A DNA stretch of 64,000 nt. Source: Paracoccus saliphilus (GTDB lineage Bacteria; Pseudomonadota; Alphaproteobacteria; Rhodobacterales; Rhodobacteraceae). Below, in pieces: positions 8,285 to 17,561 of this stretch. The notes below the pieces were generated by a model. The model was not told where the DNA came from. It worked only from the letters and a program-made list of their open reading frames with translations, and ran no database searches. The position numbers and the translations under genes were made by a program. Where the stretch lies: NCBI RefSeq assembly GCF_028553805.1, contig NZ_CP067140.1, positions 806,001 through 870,000 on the forward strand. Direction: 5' to 3'. How positions within the stretch are numbered: position 1 is the first letter of the stretch; every line of letters starts with the position of its first letter.

Positions 8285-9232
8285 ATGGGAGGTTACATTC
8301 TCAAGAGGCTGCTTTCGGCCATCCCGGTCATTCTGGGCATCACGGTCATCGTGTTCCTGATCATGTCCTTTATCCCCGGCGATCCGGCAACGGCGATCCT
8401 CGGCTCTTATGCCACGCCCGAGAATGTCGAGAAGCTCAACCGCGATCTCGGCCTCGACAAGCCGCTGGCACAGCAATATTTCATCTGGCTCGGCAATATG
8501 CTGCAGGGCGATTTCGGGCGGTCATATTCGCTCAATCGCCCGGTTCTCGACGAGATCCTCGACCGTTTCTCGGCCACGCTGATCCTGGCCGGGGTGGCCC
8601 TGGCGATCTGTTCGGTCCTCGGCGTGATCGCGGGGGTGATCTCGGCGGCGCGGCAATATGGCTGGGCCGACAAGTCGATCACCTTTGTGGTGCTGATCGG
8701 GATCTCGGTTCCGTCATTCTTCCTCGGCATGCTGCTGATCCTGTTCTTCGCCGTCCGGCTGAAGCTGTTCCCGGTCTCGGGCATGTATGCGATCTATGGC
8801 GGCGGGGATCTGGCTGACCTGCTGCGGCATCTGGTCCTGCCTGCCAGTGCGCTCGCGGTCGTCGCGACGGGGGTCATCGCAAGGCTGTCCCGCGGCGCGA
8901 TGCTGGAGGTCCTGCGGCAGGATTTCATCCGCACGGCCCGCGCCAAGGGTGTCGGAGAAGGGCGCGTGATCTGGCGCCATGCGCTGAAGGCCGCGATGGT
9001 CTCGATCATCCCGGTGATCGGTATCCAGGCGGGCTTCGTGCTGTCCGGTGCGGTCTATATCGAGGTGGTCTTCCAGTGGCCCGGCGTGGGCCGGATGCTG
9101 GTCGATGCGATCCTGAAGCGAGACATCCTGCTTGTGCAGGGCGCGGTGACCTTCGTCGCGGTCTGCTATGTCCTTTTCAACATCGTCGTAGATGTCGCGC
9201 AGGCGCGTCTCGATCCGCGCATCAAGACCTGA
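8285..9232 (+). CDS. ABC transporter permease (DppB/GsiC type)
   Basis: 315 residues with six predicted membrane helices and the DppB-type N terminus (GYILKRLLSAIPVILGITVIVF and SFIPGDPA). The EAA-like cytoplasmic loop (RTARAKGVGEGRVIWRHALK) contacts the ATPase. I chose ATG 8285 because AGGAGGGG sits directly before it; ATG 8270 has no ribosome site. It pairs with the permease half of the next gene to form the membrane channel. Confidence 0.9.
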   Translation: MGGYILKRLLSAIPVILGITVIVFLIMSFIPGDPATAILGSYATPENVEKLNRDLGLDKPLAQQYFIWLGNMLQGDFGRSYSLNRPVLDEILDRFSATLILAGVALAICSVLGVIAGVISAARQYGWADKSITFVVLIGISVPSFFLGMLLILFFAVRLKLFPVSGMYAIYGGGDLADLLRHLVLPASALAVVATGVIARLSRGAMLEVLRQDFIRTARAKGVGEGRVIWRHALKAAMVSIIPVIGIQAGFVLSGAVYIEVVFQWPGVGRMLVDAILKRDILLVQGAVTFVAVCYVLFNIVVDVAQARLDPRIKT

Positions 9233-9239
9233 GGCCCGC

Positions 9240-11123
9240 ATGACCGGATTCCTGAAACTTCTTTTCCGCAACCGGCTGGCCGGGCTCGGCGCTGTCATTC
9301 TTGCCGTGATCGTCGTGATCGCCGTGTTGGCGCCATTGCTGCCCCTGCAGCCGCCCGACATCACCGACACGGCGCGGCGCTTTCTGCCTCCGCTGTCGGA
9401 AGGTCATCTTCTGGGCACCGATCACCTGGGGCGGGACCAGCTTTCACGGCTGCTATGGGGCACGAGGCTGTCGCTGGCCGTGGGCTTTGCCGCGGCGGTT
9501 GTGGCAGCGGTGATCGGTTCGGCCATCGGTATTACCTCGGGCTATTTCGGCGGGCGCATCGACAACCTGATGATGCGCGGCGTCGATATGCTGATGGCCT
9601 TTCCCTATATCCTGCTGGCGCTGGCCATTGTCGCGGCGCTTGGGCCCGGCCTGACGAATGCGCTGATCGCGGTGGCCGTGGTAAACATCCCCTTTTTCGC
9701 ACGCAATATCCGGGGCGTCACGGTGGGATTGGCCGGGCGCGAATTCATCGACGCCGCGCGGTTGGGAGGTAAGGGCCATCTGGGCATCATCCTGACCGAG
9801 CTGTTGCCCAATGTCATGCCGGTCATCATCGTCGCCATGTCCACGACGATCGGCTGGATGATCCTGGAAACTGCCGGTCTCTCCTTCCTTGGGCTGGGCT
9901 CGCAGCCCCCGCAGGCGGATCTGGGCTCGATGCTGGGCGAGGCGCGGGGGGCGCTGATCACCAATCCCTGGACCTCGATCATTCCCGGCCTGATGATCTT
10001 TTTCATCGTCATGTCGATCAACCTGCTTGGAGACGGGGTGCGCGACGCGCTGGACCCCAGGCTGAAATCGGGGGCGCTGTCCCGGCCGCAGGCACGGACC
10101 ATGCAGAAGTTTACGGATTTCGCGGACCAGCCGCAAAAGGGGCTGCTGGATCTGCAAAAGCTCGAAACGCAATTCCATGTCGGCAAGCGGGTCTACAAGG
10201 CGGTCAACCAGGTCTCGCTGCATATCGAACCGGGCGAGTGCCTTGGCATCATCGGCGAGTCCGGTTCCGGCAAATCGGTCACGGCCCTGTCGATCATGGG
10301 GCTGGTCGCCTCGCCACCCGGTGTCATCACTGGCGGAGCGGTGAAATTCGAGGGGCGGAACCTGCTCGACCTGCCGTTCAGGGAGTTGCGCGACATGCGC
10401 GGGCGGCGCATCGCCTATATCTTCCAGGACCCGCTGGCGACCCTGCATCCGCTTTATACCGTCGGCGATCAGATGGCCGAGGCGATCACGGTGCATTCCG
10501 GCACCTCACGCGCGGATACCCGGAGGCGGGCGCTGGAACTGCTGAAAACCGTGCGCATCCCCAATGCCGAAAGAAGGCTGGACAATTATCCGCATGAATT
10601 GTCGGGAGGCATGCGTCAGCGGGTCGGGATCGCCATGGCGTTGTGCAACGAACCCGACCTGATCATCGCGGACGAGCCGACCACGGCGCTGGACGTCACC
10701 GTGCAGGCGCAGATCCTCGCGCTGCTCGCGGATTTGCGGCGCGAGCGGGGATTGTCGATCATGTTCATCACCCATGATTTCGGCGTGGTCGGGCAACTTT
10801 GCGACCGGGTGGCGGTGATGTATGCGGGCAGGATCGTCGAAGAGGGGCCGACCGCCCAGGTCCTCGAAACGCCCGCCCATCCCTATACCAGGCGCCTGAT
10901 CGCCAGCGTGCCGGAACTGGGTGGCGGCAAGCGCGAACTAGTTTCGATCCCGGGGCTGCCGCCAGCCATGGACGATCTGCCTCCAGGTTGCGCCTTTGCG
11001 CCGCGCTGTCATCGCGCGCAGGATAGCTGCCGCTCCGGCGCGGTTCCCAATCGCCGGACCGGACCGCGCGCGGTGCGCTGCCATTTCCCCGAAGCGTCGG
11101 AAACGGAGGCCGCCCATGCCTGA
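9240..11123 (+). CDS. Permease-ATPase fusion of a peptide-type ABC transporter (DppC+DppD)
   Basis: 627 residues. Residues 1 to ~280 are a DppC-like permease ([30 protein letters not shown] loop [17 protein letters not shown]). A linker of about 25 residues leads to a complete ABC ATPase: Walker [10 protein letters not shown]-loop IFQDP, signature LSGGMRQR, Walker B LIIADEP, and H-loop FITHDF, followed by the oligopeptide C-terminal cysteine segment ([16 protein letters not shown]). ATG 9240 lies 7 bp after the previous stop. The fusion fixes permease:ATPase stoichiometry; such fusions occur in this transporter class but are not the usual layout. Confidence 0.88.
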   Translation: MTGFLKLLFRNRLAGLGAVILAVIVVIAVLAPLLPLQPPDITDTARRFLPPLSEGHLLGTDHLGRDQLSRLLWGTRLSLAVGFAAAVVAAVIGSAIGITSGYFGGRIDNLMMRGVDMLMAFPYILLALAIVAALGPGLTNALIAVAVVNIPFFARNIRGVTVGLAGREFIDAARLGGKGHLGIILTELLPNVMPVIIVAMSTTIGWMILETAGLSFLGLGSQPPQADLGSMLGEARGALITNPWTSIIPGLMIFFIVMSINLLGDGVRDALDPRLKSGALSRPQARTMQKFTDFADQPQKGLLDLQKLETQFHVGKRVYKAVNQVSLHIEPGECLGIIGESGSGKSVTALSIMGLVASPPGVITGGAVKFEGRNLLDLPFRELRDMRGRRIAYIFQDPLATLHPLYTVGDQMAEAITVHSGTSRADTRRRALELLKTVRIPNAERRLDNYPHELSGGMRQRVGIAMALCNEPDLIIADEPTTALDVTVQAQILALLADLRRERGLSIMFITHDFGVVGQLCDRVAVMYAGRIVEEGPTAQVLETPAHPYTRRLIASVPELGGGKRELVSIPGLPPAMDDLPPGCAFAPRCHRAQDSCRSGAVPNRRTGPRAVRCHFPEASETEAAHA

Positions 11124-12084
11124 GACCCCGGCACTCAAGCTTACCGGACTGACGAAAAGCTTTCCCGTCGCGCGGACGATGCTTGGCAAAGTCACGGCCG
11201 AGGTCAAGGCGGTGCGCCCGGTCGATCTGGAGGTCCGGCAAGGCGAAACCCTTGGCATCGTGGGGGAATCGGGCTGCGGGAAATCCTCGCTGGCGCGGAT
11301 GCTGGTGGGGCTCTCGAAGCCGACTAGCGGAACGATCGAGATCGAGGGCAAGCCGCTGGATGTCCGTGATCGCCGCCTGTCGAGCCAGCAGATCCAATAT
11401 GTGTTCCAGGATCCGCTCTCGTCGCTCAATCCGCGCAAGACCATCCGGCAGATCATGGAGATGCCGCTGAAGCAGCTGTTCGGCATGGACAAACAGGCGC
11501 GCGCCGCACGAATTGCCGAGGTATTCGACAGTGTCAATCTGCGGTCGGAATTCCTTGATCGCTACCCGCATGAATTCTCTGGCGGCCAGGCGCAGCGTAT
11601 CGGTATCGCCCGCGCCCTTCTGGCCAGTCCCCGAATCATCGTCCTGGACGAGCCGGTCTCGGCGCTCGACGTTTCGGTGCAGGCACAGGTGTTGAACCTT
11701 TTGGCAGGGCTGAAGGACGAATATGACCTGACCTACCTGTTCATCTCGCATGACCTTGCCGTGGTCGAGGCGGTTTGCGACCGCGTGGCGGTGCTGTATT
11801 TCGGCAAGGTGGTCGAGATAGGGCAGGCCGAGGATATCTTTGCGCGCCCCCGCCATCCATATACGAGACTGCTGGCGCAATCCGCCCCGGTCGTCGGACG
11901 GCCGCTTGCAGCCCCCGAGGCCCGGGAAACAGAGCTTCCCGATCCGCTCGACCCGCCGACGGGCTGTTCTTTCGCGGCGCGATGCCCCAATGTGACCGAG
12001 TGTTGCAGAAGGGAGGAACCGGCACTTGAAACACAGGGAGGAGCGCAACTTGCCGCCTGCTTCAACCCCATCGCACAAGGCTGA
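11116..12084 (+). CDS. ABC transporter ATP-binding protein (DppF/OppF type)
   Basis: 322 residues. Walker A GESGCGKS, VFQDP Q-loop, signature FSGGQAQR, Walker B IIVLDEP and switch FISHDL are intact, with the C-terminal oligopeptide/dipeptide domain containing C-x6-C (CSFAARCP) and a further CC. ATG 11116 has GGAGG upstream and overlaps the end of the fusion gene by 8 bp, indicating translational coupling. It supplies the second nucleotide-binding domain of the transporter. Confidence 0.9.
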   Translation: MPETPALKLTGLTKSFPVARTMLGKVTAEVKAVRPVDLEVRQGETLGIVGESGCGKSSLARMLVGLSKPTSGTIEIEGKPLDVRDRRLSSQQIQYVFQDPLSSLNPRKTIRQIMEMPLKQLFGMDKQARAARIAEVFDSVNLRSEFLDRYPHEFSGGQAQRIGIARALLASPRIIVLDEPVSALDVSVQAQVLNLLAGLKDEYDLTYLFISHDLAVVEAVCDRVAVLYFGKVVEIGQAEDIFARPRHPYTRLLAQSAPVVGRPLAAPEARETELPDPLDPPTGCSFAARCPNVTECCRREEPALETQGGAQLAACFNPIAQG

Positions 12085-12814
12085 TTCCTCGCGCCTGTCG
12101 CGGCCGCTAGAGGTGGCGCGCCATCTCAAGCAGCTGATCATGGATGAGGGCATGCAGCCGGGCGACCGATTGCCGAGCGAGCCGATCCTGATCGAGAAAC
12201 TGGGCCGGTCGAAAGGAACGGTGCGCGAGGCAATGCGCATTCTGGAAGCCGAGGGGCTCGTTCGCACGCGGACCGGACCGGGAGGGGGCGCCTTCGTGGA
12301 TCGCTCCAGCGACGAGCAGATCATGGCGCTGATGGCCAATCACTTCTATTTCGAAGCGCTGACCTTGCGGGATATCTACCAGTTGCGGCTGGCCCTGGAA
12401 CCGGAGCTTGCGGCCTCGCTGGCCGGACGCCTGACGGAACAGGCTCTCGAGGATTTGCAGGCGCAGATGGTGTTCTATGCCAATCCCCCCCGCAATGCCG
12501 AGGAAGAGCGGGAACAGCATGTCGCCTCGCTGGCCTTTCACCGGCAGCTGGCGCGCCATTCCCCGAACCCGTTGCTGGGGTTGATGATTCGCTTTCTGGC
12601 GCGCTTCCTGACCGACCTGACGATTCGCCAGCGGCTTTACGAGCCGCATAACCGTGAATTGTGGAAGCGTGGCCGCGATTACCAGAGCCAATTGCTGGGA
12701 GCTTTGACCCGAGGCGATGAAAAGGCCGCGCGCGAGACCATGCGTGCTCATATGAATACGGCACTGCGGCTGATGGAGAACCAGGCGGTGCGGGTCGAAC
12801 AGCGGTTGTTCTGA
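12026..12814 (+). CDS. GntR-family (FadR subfamily) transcriptional regulator
   Basis: 262 residues. An N-terminal GntR winged helix (GDRLPSEPILIEKLGRSKGTVREAMRILEAEGL) is followed by an all-helical FCD ligand-binding domain with a metal-type histidine (LAFHRQL). It starts inside the ATPase gene, from TTG 12026 (GGGAGG 9 bp upstream) or TTG 12050 (GGAGGAG 6 bp upstream); I cannot decide. It probably controls its own transporter operon through the dyad at 6527-6560, with the transported compound as effector (inference). Confidence 0.85.
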   Translation: MKHREERNLPPASTPSHKADSSRLSRPLEVARHLKQLIMDEGMQPGDRLPSEPILIEKLGRSKGTVREAMRILEAEGLVRTRTGPGGGAFVDRSSDEQIMALMANHFYFEALTLRDIYQLRLALEPELAASLAGRLTEQALEDLQAQMVFYANPPRNAEEEREQHVASLAFHRQLARHSPNPLLGLMIRFLARFLTDLTIRQRLYEPHNRELWKRGRDYQSQLLGALTRGDEKAARETMRAHMNTALRLMENQAVRVEQRLF

Positions 12815-12880
12815 TTTTTGTTGTGCCCTTCATGGCAGAAGGCGCGGCGGGAACTGGGTGGCGACGCCTCGCTGACTTTC

Positions 12881-14539
12881 CTACAATTCGTCGCGCCAGC
12901 GATTGACCAGCGGGTATCGGCGGTCCAGCCAGAAGGCCTTGGTCGAAATGCGCGGGCCGGGGGCGGCCTGATAGCGCTTCCACTCGCTGATATAGAGCAG
13001 TTTCTCGACATGCCGTACCGTTTCGGCATCAAAACCCTGTTCGACCAGATCCTTGAGCGCCAGGTCCTTTTCGACCAGCCCTTCGAGAATCGTGTCCAGA
13101 ACCTCGTAGGGAGGCAGCGAATCCTCGTCCTTCTGATCGGGGCGCAGCTCTGCCGAGGGCGGTTTCGAGATGATTTGCGGCGGGATGACCTCGCCTTCGG
13201 GGCCCTTCATCCAGGGGCGGCGATTGGCGTTGCGCCAGCGGCAGGTCTCGAAGACACGTGTCTTGTAGAGATCCTTGATCGGGTTATATCCCCCTGCCAT
13301 GTCGCCATAGATCGTCGCATAGCCCACTGCGACCTCGGATTTATTGCCGGTGGTCAGCAGCATTTCGCCGAACTTGTTCGACAGTGCCATCAGCATCACC
13401 CCACGCAGGCGGGACTGGATGTTCTCTTCGGTCGTGTCGGGGCTGGTGCCCTCCATCAGATGCGCCAAAGCATCCGAAACCGCGTCGCGGGCGCCGTCGA
13501 TTCGGACCGTGTCCAGCCGTGTGCCCAACCGGTTGGCGCAATCGGCGGCATCATCGAGACTGGCCTGCGAGGTATATTCCGATGGCAGCATGACGCAGCG
13601 GACGTTTTCGGGGCCGATAGCGTCGGCGGCGATCGTGGCGACCAGAGCCGAATCGATGCCGCCCGACATCCCGAGAACGACCTTGGAGAAGCCTGATTTG
13701 CGCAGATATTCACGCAGGCCCAGCATCATGGCGTGATAGTCCTGCTCCCATGCGTCGGGTTGCTTGGCCATCTCGCCGGGTTCGGCCTGCCAGCCTTCAT
13801 CGGTGCGGGTGAAATCGACAGTGGTGATCGCTTCCTCGAAGGCAGGGAGTTGCACGACTTTCCTGCCACCGGGATTCAGTACGAAGCTGGCGCCGTCATA
13901 AAGCTGGTCGTCCTGCCCGCCGACGAGGTTCACATAGACCAGCGGCAAACCGGTTTCGACGACACGCCCGACCATATGGCCCATGCGCAGGTCCAGTTTC
14001 TCGCGGTGATAGGGGGAGCCATTCGGCACGATCAGGATCTCGGCCCCGGTCTCGGCCAGGGTTTCGGCGACATCCGGATACCAGCTATCCTCGCAGATCG
14101 GAGAGCCGATGCGTGCCTCGCCGACCGGATAGGGGCCGCTGATAGGGCCGCTGTCGAACAGCCGCAACTCGTCGAAAAGCTGCTTGAAAGGCAGGTGGTG
14201 CTTGAGGATTCGGGCGACCAGCTTGCCGTCCTTGAAGATCCAATAGGCGTTATAAAGCTTGTCCCCTTCGCGCCACGGACCGCCGATGCCGATGGCCGGT
14301 CCGTCCGAGCAGGCCGCGCCAACCCCCTGGATCGCGGCAACCGCCTGTTCGGTAAAGGCGGGTTTCAGCACCAGGTCCTGCGTCTGGTAGCCGGTGATGA
14401 ACATCTCGGGCAGGGCCAGCATGTCGGCGCCGGCTTCTTTTGCCGTGGCCCATGCCTCTCGGGCCTTGGCGGCGTTGCCGGGCAGATCGCCCACGGTGGC
14501 GTTCAGCTGGCCGATGGTCAGGCGGAAACGGTCGGTCAT
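12881..14539 (-). CDS. nadE: Glutamine-dependent NAD+ synthetase
   Basis: 552 residues, the normal length of the two-domain form. The N-terminal nitrilase-fold glutaminase has the Glu-Lys-Cys triad (LPEMFITGY, LKHHLPFK, SPICEDSWYPD). The C-terminal synthetase has the PP-loop LGMSGGIDSALVAT. It converts nicotinic acid adenine dinucleotide to NAD+ using ammonia released from glutamine. ATG 14539 fits the family N terminus (MTDRFRLTIGQLNATVGD). Ends in TAG, so TAG is an ordinary stop in this genome. Convergent with the GntR gene. Confidence 0.95.
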   Translation of the reverse strand: MTDRFRLTIGQLNATVGDLPGNAAKAREAWATAKEAGADMLALPEMFITGYQTQDLVLKPAFTEQAVAAIQGVGAACSDGPAIGIGGPWREGDKLYNAYWIFKDGKLVARILKHHLPFKQLFDELRLFDSGPISGPYPVGEARIGSPICEDSWYPDVAETLAETGAEILIVPNGSPYHREKLDLRMGHMVGRVVETGLPLVYVNLVGGQDDQLYDGASFVLNPGGRKVVQLPAFEEAITTVDFTRTDEGWQAEPGEMAKQPDAWEQDYHAMMLGLREYLRKSGFSKVVLGMSGGIDSALVATIAADAIGPENVRCVMLPSEYTSQASLDDAADCANRLGTRLDTVRIDGARDAVSDALAHLMEGTSPDTTEENIQSRLRGVMLMALSNKFGEMLLTTGNKSEVAVGYATIYGDMAGGYNPIKDLYKTRVFETCRWRNANRRPWMKGPEGEVIPPQIISKPPSAELRPDQKDEDSLPPYEVLDTILEGLVEKDLALKDLVEQGFDAETVRHVEKLLYISEWKRYQAAPGPRISTKAFWLDRRYPLVNRWRDEL

Positions 14540-14658
14540 GGTAATGCCCCTGTTATCTCGGTCCCGTGATAGGGGAAGGCGTGGAAAAGGAAAAGTCGGG
14601 CTTTGCGCGAAGCGCGCGCTTGGGGTAGACCATGGGGCAAAAGTCAGGGGCAAGAGCG

Positions 14659-16146
14659 ATGATGACGGCAAGATGGGCAGCAACGAGAGCGGGCGCATTC
14701 GCGATGATGCTGGCGGCGACGATGGTTGCGGCGGATGCGCAGGTCATCACCAAGCAATATGATGATGGCGGCGTTTATGAGGGCACGTTCCGAAATGGCC
14801 GCCAGCATGGGCAAGGCAGTTACACGCTGCCCAGCGGATACAAATACGAAGGCGATTGGGTCGATGGCCAGATCCTGGGGCAAGGCACTGCGACTTTCCC
14901 CAATGGCTCGGTCTATGTCGGGAGTTTTACCAAGGGCAAGCCGGACGGCAAGGGCAAGATCACCTATGCCGATGGCAGCACCTATGAAGGGGACTGGATC
15001 GCGGGCGAGATCACCGGCGAAGGCGAGGCGCATTACGCCGATGGAAGTGTTTACAAGGGACAATTCGTCAAGGGGTTGCATCAGGGCAACGGTATGCTGA
15101 CCCGGCCCAATGGCTATCGCTATGGAGGTGAGTGGAACGCCAATGTCAAAGAGGGGACCGGCAAGATCACCTATCCTGACGGCGCGGTCTATGAAGGCGG
15201 GATGCTGGCCGGTCAGCCAGCGGGCAAGGGCAAGCTCACCATGCCGGACGGGATGTCCTATGACGGTGTATGGGCGGCCGGTCAGATGTCGGGTACCGGT
15301 GTTCTCGTGCAGCCCTCGGGCGACCGCTACGAGGGCGAGATGCGGCAGGGAAAACGTGAAGGGCAGGGCGTTGCGACCTATGCGAATGGCGAAGTCTATG
15401 ATGGCCAGTTCGTGAACGACCGCCGGCACGGGCAGGGAACATTCACCGGGACCGACGGATATGTCTATACGGGGCAATGGGTCGAGGGCCGGATGGAAGG
15501 CGAGGGCAAGATCACCTATCCCGACGGCTCGGTTTACCAGGGTCAGATGAAGGACGACCGCCCGAACGGGACCGGCAAGATCACTTATCCCGATGGCTCG
15601 ACCTACGAGGGACAGTGGGTGGATGGCGTGATCGAGGGCGACGGAAAGGCAAGCTATGCCAATGGTATGGTTTATGAAGGCGGCTTCAGGAATGCCCGGA
15701 ATCACGGGCAGGGCCGGATGTCCTATCCCGACGGTTATGTCTATACCGGCGCCTGGCAGGACGGCCAGCGTCATGGTGAGGGGCAGGCAACTTATCCCGA
15801 TGGCACGGTTTATACCGGCAGCTTTGCCAATGGATTGCGCGAAGGGCAGGGCAAGCTGACCACCCCCGATGGCTTCGTCTATGAAGGCGGCTGGAAAGAG
15901 GGCGAGATCGACGGCAAAGGGGTTGCTACCTATGTCAATGGCGATCGATACGAGGGCCATTTCGCGGCAGGCAAACGTCAGGGCCAGGGCGTGATGCGCT
16001 ATGCCACGGGGAAGGTGGCCTCGGGTGAATGGGAGGATGACCGGCTGATCGATGCCGATTCCGAACCGCTCGAGGAGGGGACGCGAGGCGGGAATGAAGC
16101 CGAGGCACCCAGCCTGCCCGAGGAGGCTCCGGCAGAGGGTGGGTAA
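14659..16146 (+). CDS. Exported MORN-repeat protein (18 repeats)
   Basis: 495 residues. A signal peptide (cleavage near MVAADAQ) is followed by 18 uninterrupted 23-residue MORN repeats and a degenerate 19th, then an acidic tail. Each repeat follows VYEGxFxxGxxxGxGxxTYPDGx. MORN arrays form long twisted beta-sheets that bind lipids or proteins; the signal peptide places this one outside the cytoplasm. Start ATG 14659 has AGGGGCAAGAG upstream; ATG 14632 is an alternative. Divergent from nadE. Function unknown. Confidence 0.82.
   Translation: MMTARWAATRAGAFAMMLAATMVAADAQVITKQYDDGGVYEGTFRNGRQHGQGSYTLPSGYKYEGDWVDGQILGQGTATFPNGSVYVGSFTKGKPDGKGKITYADGSTYEGDWIAGEITGEGEAHYADGSVYKGQFVKGLHQGNGMLTRPNGYRYGGEWNANVKEGTGKITYPDGAVYEGGMLAGQPAGKGKLTMPDGMSYDGVWAAGQMSGTGVLVQPSGDRYEGEMRQGKREGQGVATYANGEVYDGQFVNDRRHGQGTFTGTDGYVYTGQWVEGRMEGEGKITYPDGSVYQGQMKDDRPNGTGKITYPDGSTYEGQWVDGVIEGDGKASYANGMVYEGGFRNARNHGQGRMSYPDGYVYTGAWQDGQRHGEGQATYPDGTVYTGSFANGLREGQGKLTTPDGFVYEGGWKEGEIDGKGVATYVNGDRYEGHFAAGKRQGQGVMRYATGKVASGEWEDDRLIDADSEPLEEGTRGGNEAEAPSLPEEAPAEGG
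14773..16014 (+). repeat. 18 tandem 69-bp MORN-coding repeats
   Basis: 18 x 69 bp without any length variation. Several units share nearly the same bases (for example GGCAAGATCACCTATCCCGA in units 6, 11 and 12), suggesting recent internal duplication. Confidence 0.85.
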
Positions 16147-16188
16147 TCCCGGACCGGATGCGTTCATTCGGATAATGCTCATACGAAT

Positions 16189-16214
16189 AGGGGCGGGATT
16201 TGCATCCCGCCCCT
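16189..16214. terminator. Strong hairpin between convergent genes
   Basis: A perfect 11-bp stem, AGGGGCGGGAT/ATCCCGCCCCT, with a TTGC loop. There is no T run on either strand, but it lies between convergent genes and so probably ends both transcripts. Confidence 0.5.
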
Positions 16215-16257
16215 GTCGGTCTTGATATGGTCCGCCGCCCTGATCCGCAGCGAGGGA

Positions 16258-17376
16258 TCACAGCAGCGGCGTTGCGTGTTTCACATGCCGGGCGACGAGT
16301 TTCTTGACGGCGGACCCTTTCGCGGGGATCAGTCGCGCGGGTTCGGCGATGAAATCGGGCGCCGTGATCTGCGGGAAAAGCGTTTCGATCTCTTGCCTTG
16401 CGGCGGGAGACACGCTCTTCAAGGCTTCCGGCCCGGTGAACAGGCTTTCGGTCGGTGCGTCCTCGGAAAAGATGACCTGATGCTTGTCGAACAGGATGTG
16501 GAAATAGGTCACATTGTCGATATCTTCCGCGATTTCGATCCCGTTCACGCCCACCAGCTTGTTGGCGGGGATCAGAACCTCATCGGCACCGAACATCCGC
16601 TGTGCGATTTTTGATTTCACCAGAACCCGGTGCTGACGGCTGACCATCAGATCGCGTTTCGGCAGGCCACCGCCAAGCGCTCCGGCCGGGATGCGGATCG
16701 GGCGCAGCTTCGGGTTGCGGGCGATGTCGATGGCGTCGCGGCTGGTCGAGCCGATCCAGCGGATGGGCTGATAGCCGTCATCCATGGTGGCGATCATGTC
16801 GCCGATTTGCAGTTCCTCGACCGGTTTGTTGCCGTGATCGGTTTCGATCAGGGTGTTGGCGGTGAAGCAGATAAAGGGCTGGTCATAGCCGTAGAGGTCA
16901 GAGTAGGCAATTCTCGGAGCCCTGCCATTTCCGTCGTCAGTATAGGTCCCATAAGGCCCGACACTGGTTATGGAATATGTAACGCCCTCTTTAATATCGC
17001 CGGGTTGAAGGCCTGAGAAAGTTATGAATCCATAGTCGTTATCTACAGCAGTAGAGCCAAATTTATAGATACCTCCTCCGGGGAATGCATCTATGGTTTT
17101 GTAGGCCAATGAAGCCGCATACCGATCATTTGGATATGTTGGGTTAAGAGCGACATCTGGGCCAATCCAAATCTGGGTAGTATCAAAGTCAGCATATTGA
17201 TTGAGATATAAATCATCGTCACTAACAGTAACTTGGAAGAATTGTGACGTATCGTTTATTGTAAAGGATGATCCCGGTGCAAACCCATCTGGATCTCCAT
17301 TGCCGTCCGAAAGTGGGTCCTTGTAACCCCAGGTTATCGCATTCTCTCTAATCGCCCAAAAAGTATATTCAGTCAT
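16258..17376 (-). CDS. Hint-domain (Hedgehog/intein-like) protein
   Basis: 372 residues. Residues ~170-340 form a Hint_2-type domain that begins CFTANTLIETDHG and contains EELQIGDMI and SRQHRVLV; Cys170 is the likely autoprocessing nucleophile. Residues 1-169 are an acidic, Asn/Asp/Tyr-rich region of unknown fold. Such alphaproteobacterial proteins are thought to be secreted and self-cleaving. The DNA for the N-terminal half (about 16890-17376) is visibly AT-richer than the Hint half, suggesting a domain swap or acquired front half. No classical signal peptide is seen. A dyad lies about 105 bp upstream. Confidence 0.8.
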   Translation of the reverse strand: MTEYTFWAIRENAITWGYKDPLSDGNGDPDGFAPGSSFTINDTSQFFQVTVSDDDLYLNQYADFDTTQIWIGPDVALNPTYPNDRYAASLAYKTIDAFPGGGIYKFGSTAVDNDYGFITFSGLQPGDIKEGVTYSITSVGPYGTYTDDGNGRAPRIAYSDLYGYDQPFICFTANTLIETDHGNKPVEELQIGDMIATMDDGYQPIRWIGSTSRDAIDIARNPKLRPIRIPAGALGGGLPKRDLMVSRQHRVLVKSKIAQRMFGADEVLIPANKLVGVNGIEIAEDIDNVTYFHILFDKHQVIFSEDAPTESLFTGPEALKSVSPAARQEIETLFPQITAPDFIAEPARLIPAKGSAVKKLVARHVKHATPLL

Positions 17377-17479
17377 ATCATTAACCTTTCACGGAAAAAA
17401 ATCACGCCTTTGCGTGTATATCCTTGTGCTCATGCAAGACATTCTTGTCTATCTCTCTGTAAAGAATGACAGCAACAAC

Positions 17480-17497
17480 TGTTCCGTATCCGGAACA
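17480..17497. promoter_or_regulatory. Candidate operator dyad upstream of the Hint gene
   Basis: TGTTCCG-TATC-CGGAACA is a perfect 7-bp inverted repeat. It sits between the end of a Fis-type regulator gene and the start of the Hint gene. Fis-type HTH proteins bind such dyads, so the neighbouring regulator is the natural candidate (inference). Confidence 0.5.
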
Positions 17498-17561
17498 ATC
17501 GCGGGGGCAAACTTTGGCTCTCGATCCGAAGCCGGATCGAACCGCCCGAGTCCCGGCGTTC

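Noticed and set aside
6629..8476. Long antisense ORF opposite the substrate-binding protein
   Set aside because: It mirrors the GC-rich codon pattern of the sense gene, which has clear family motifs; the antisense product resembles nothing and has no ribosome site.
14773..16014. CRISPR array suggested by regular repeats
   Set aside because: The 69-bp units are translated MORN repeats with no spacers; no cas genes are present anywhere.
14644..16182. 512-codon antisense ORF opposite the MORN gene
   Set aside because: A by-product of the regular repeat; the sense strand encodes perfect MORN units.
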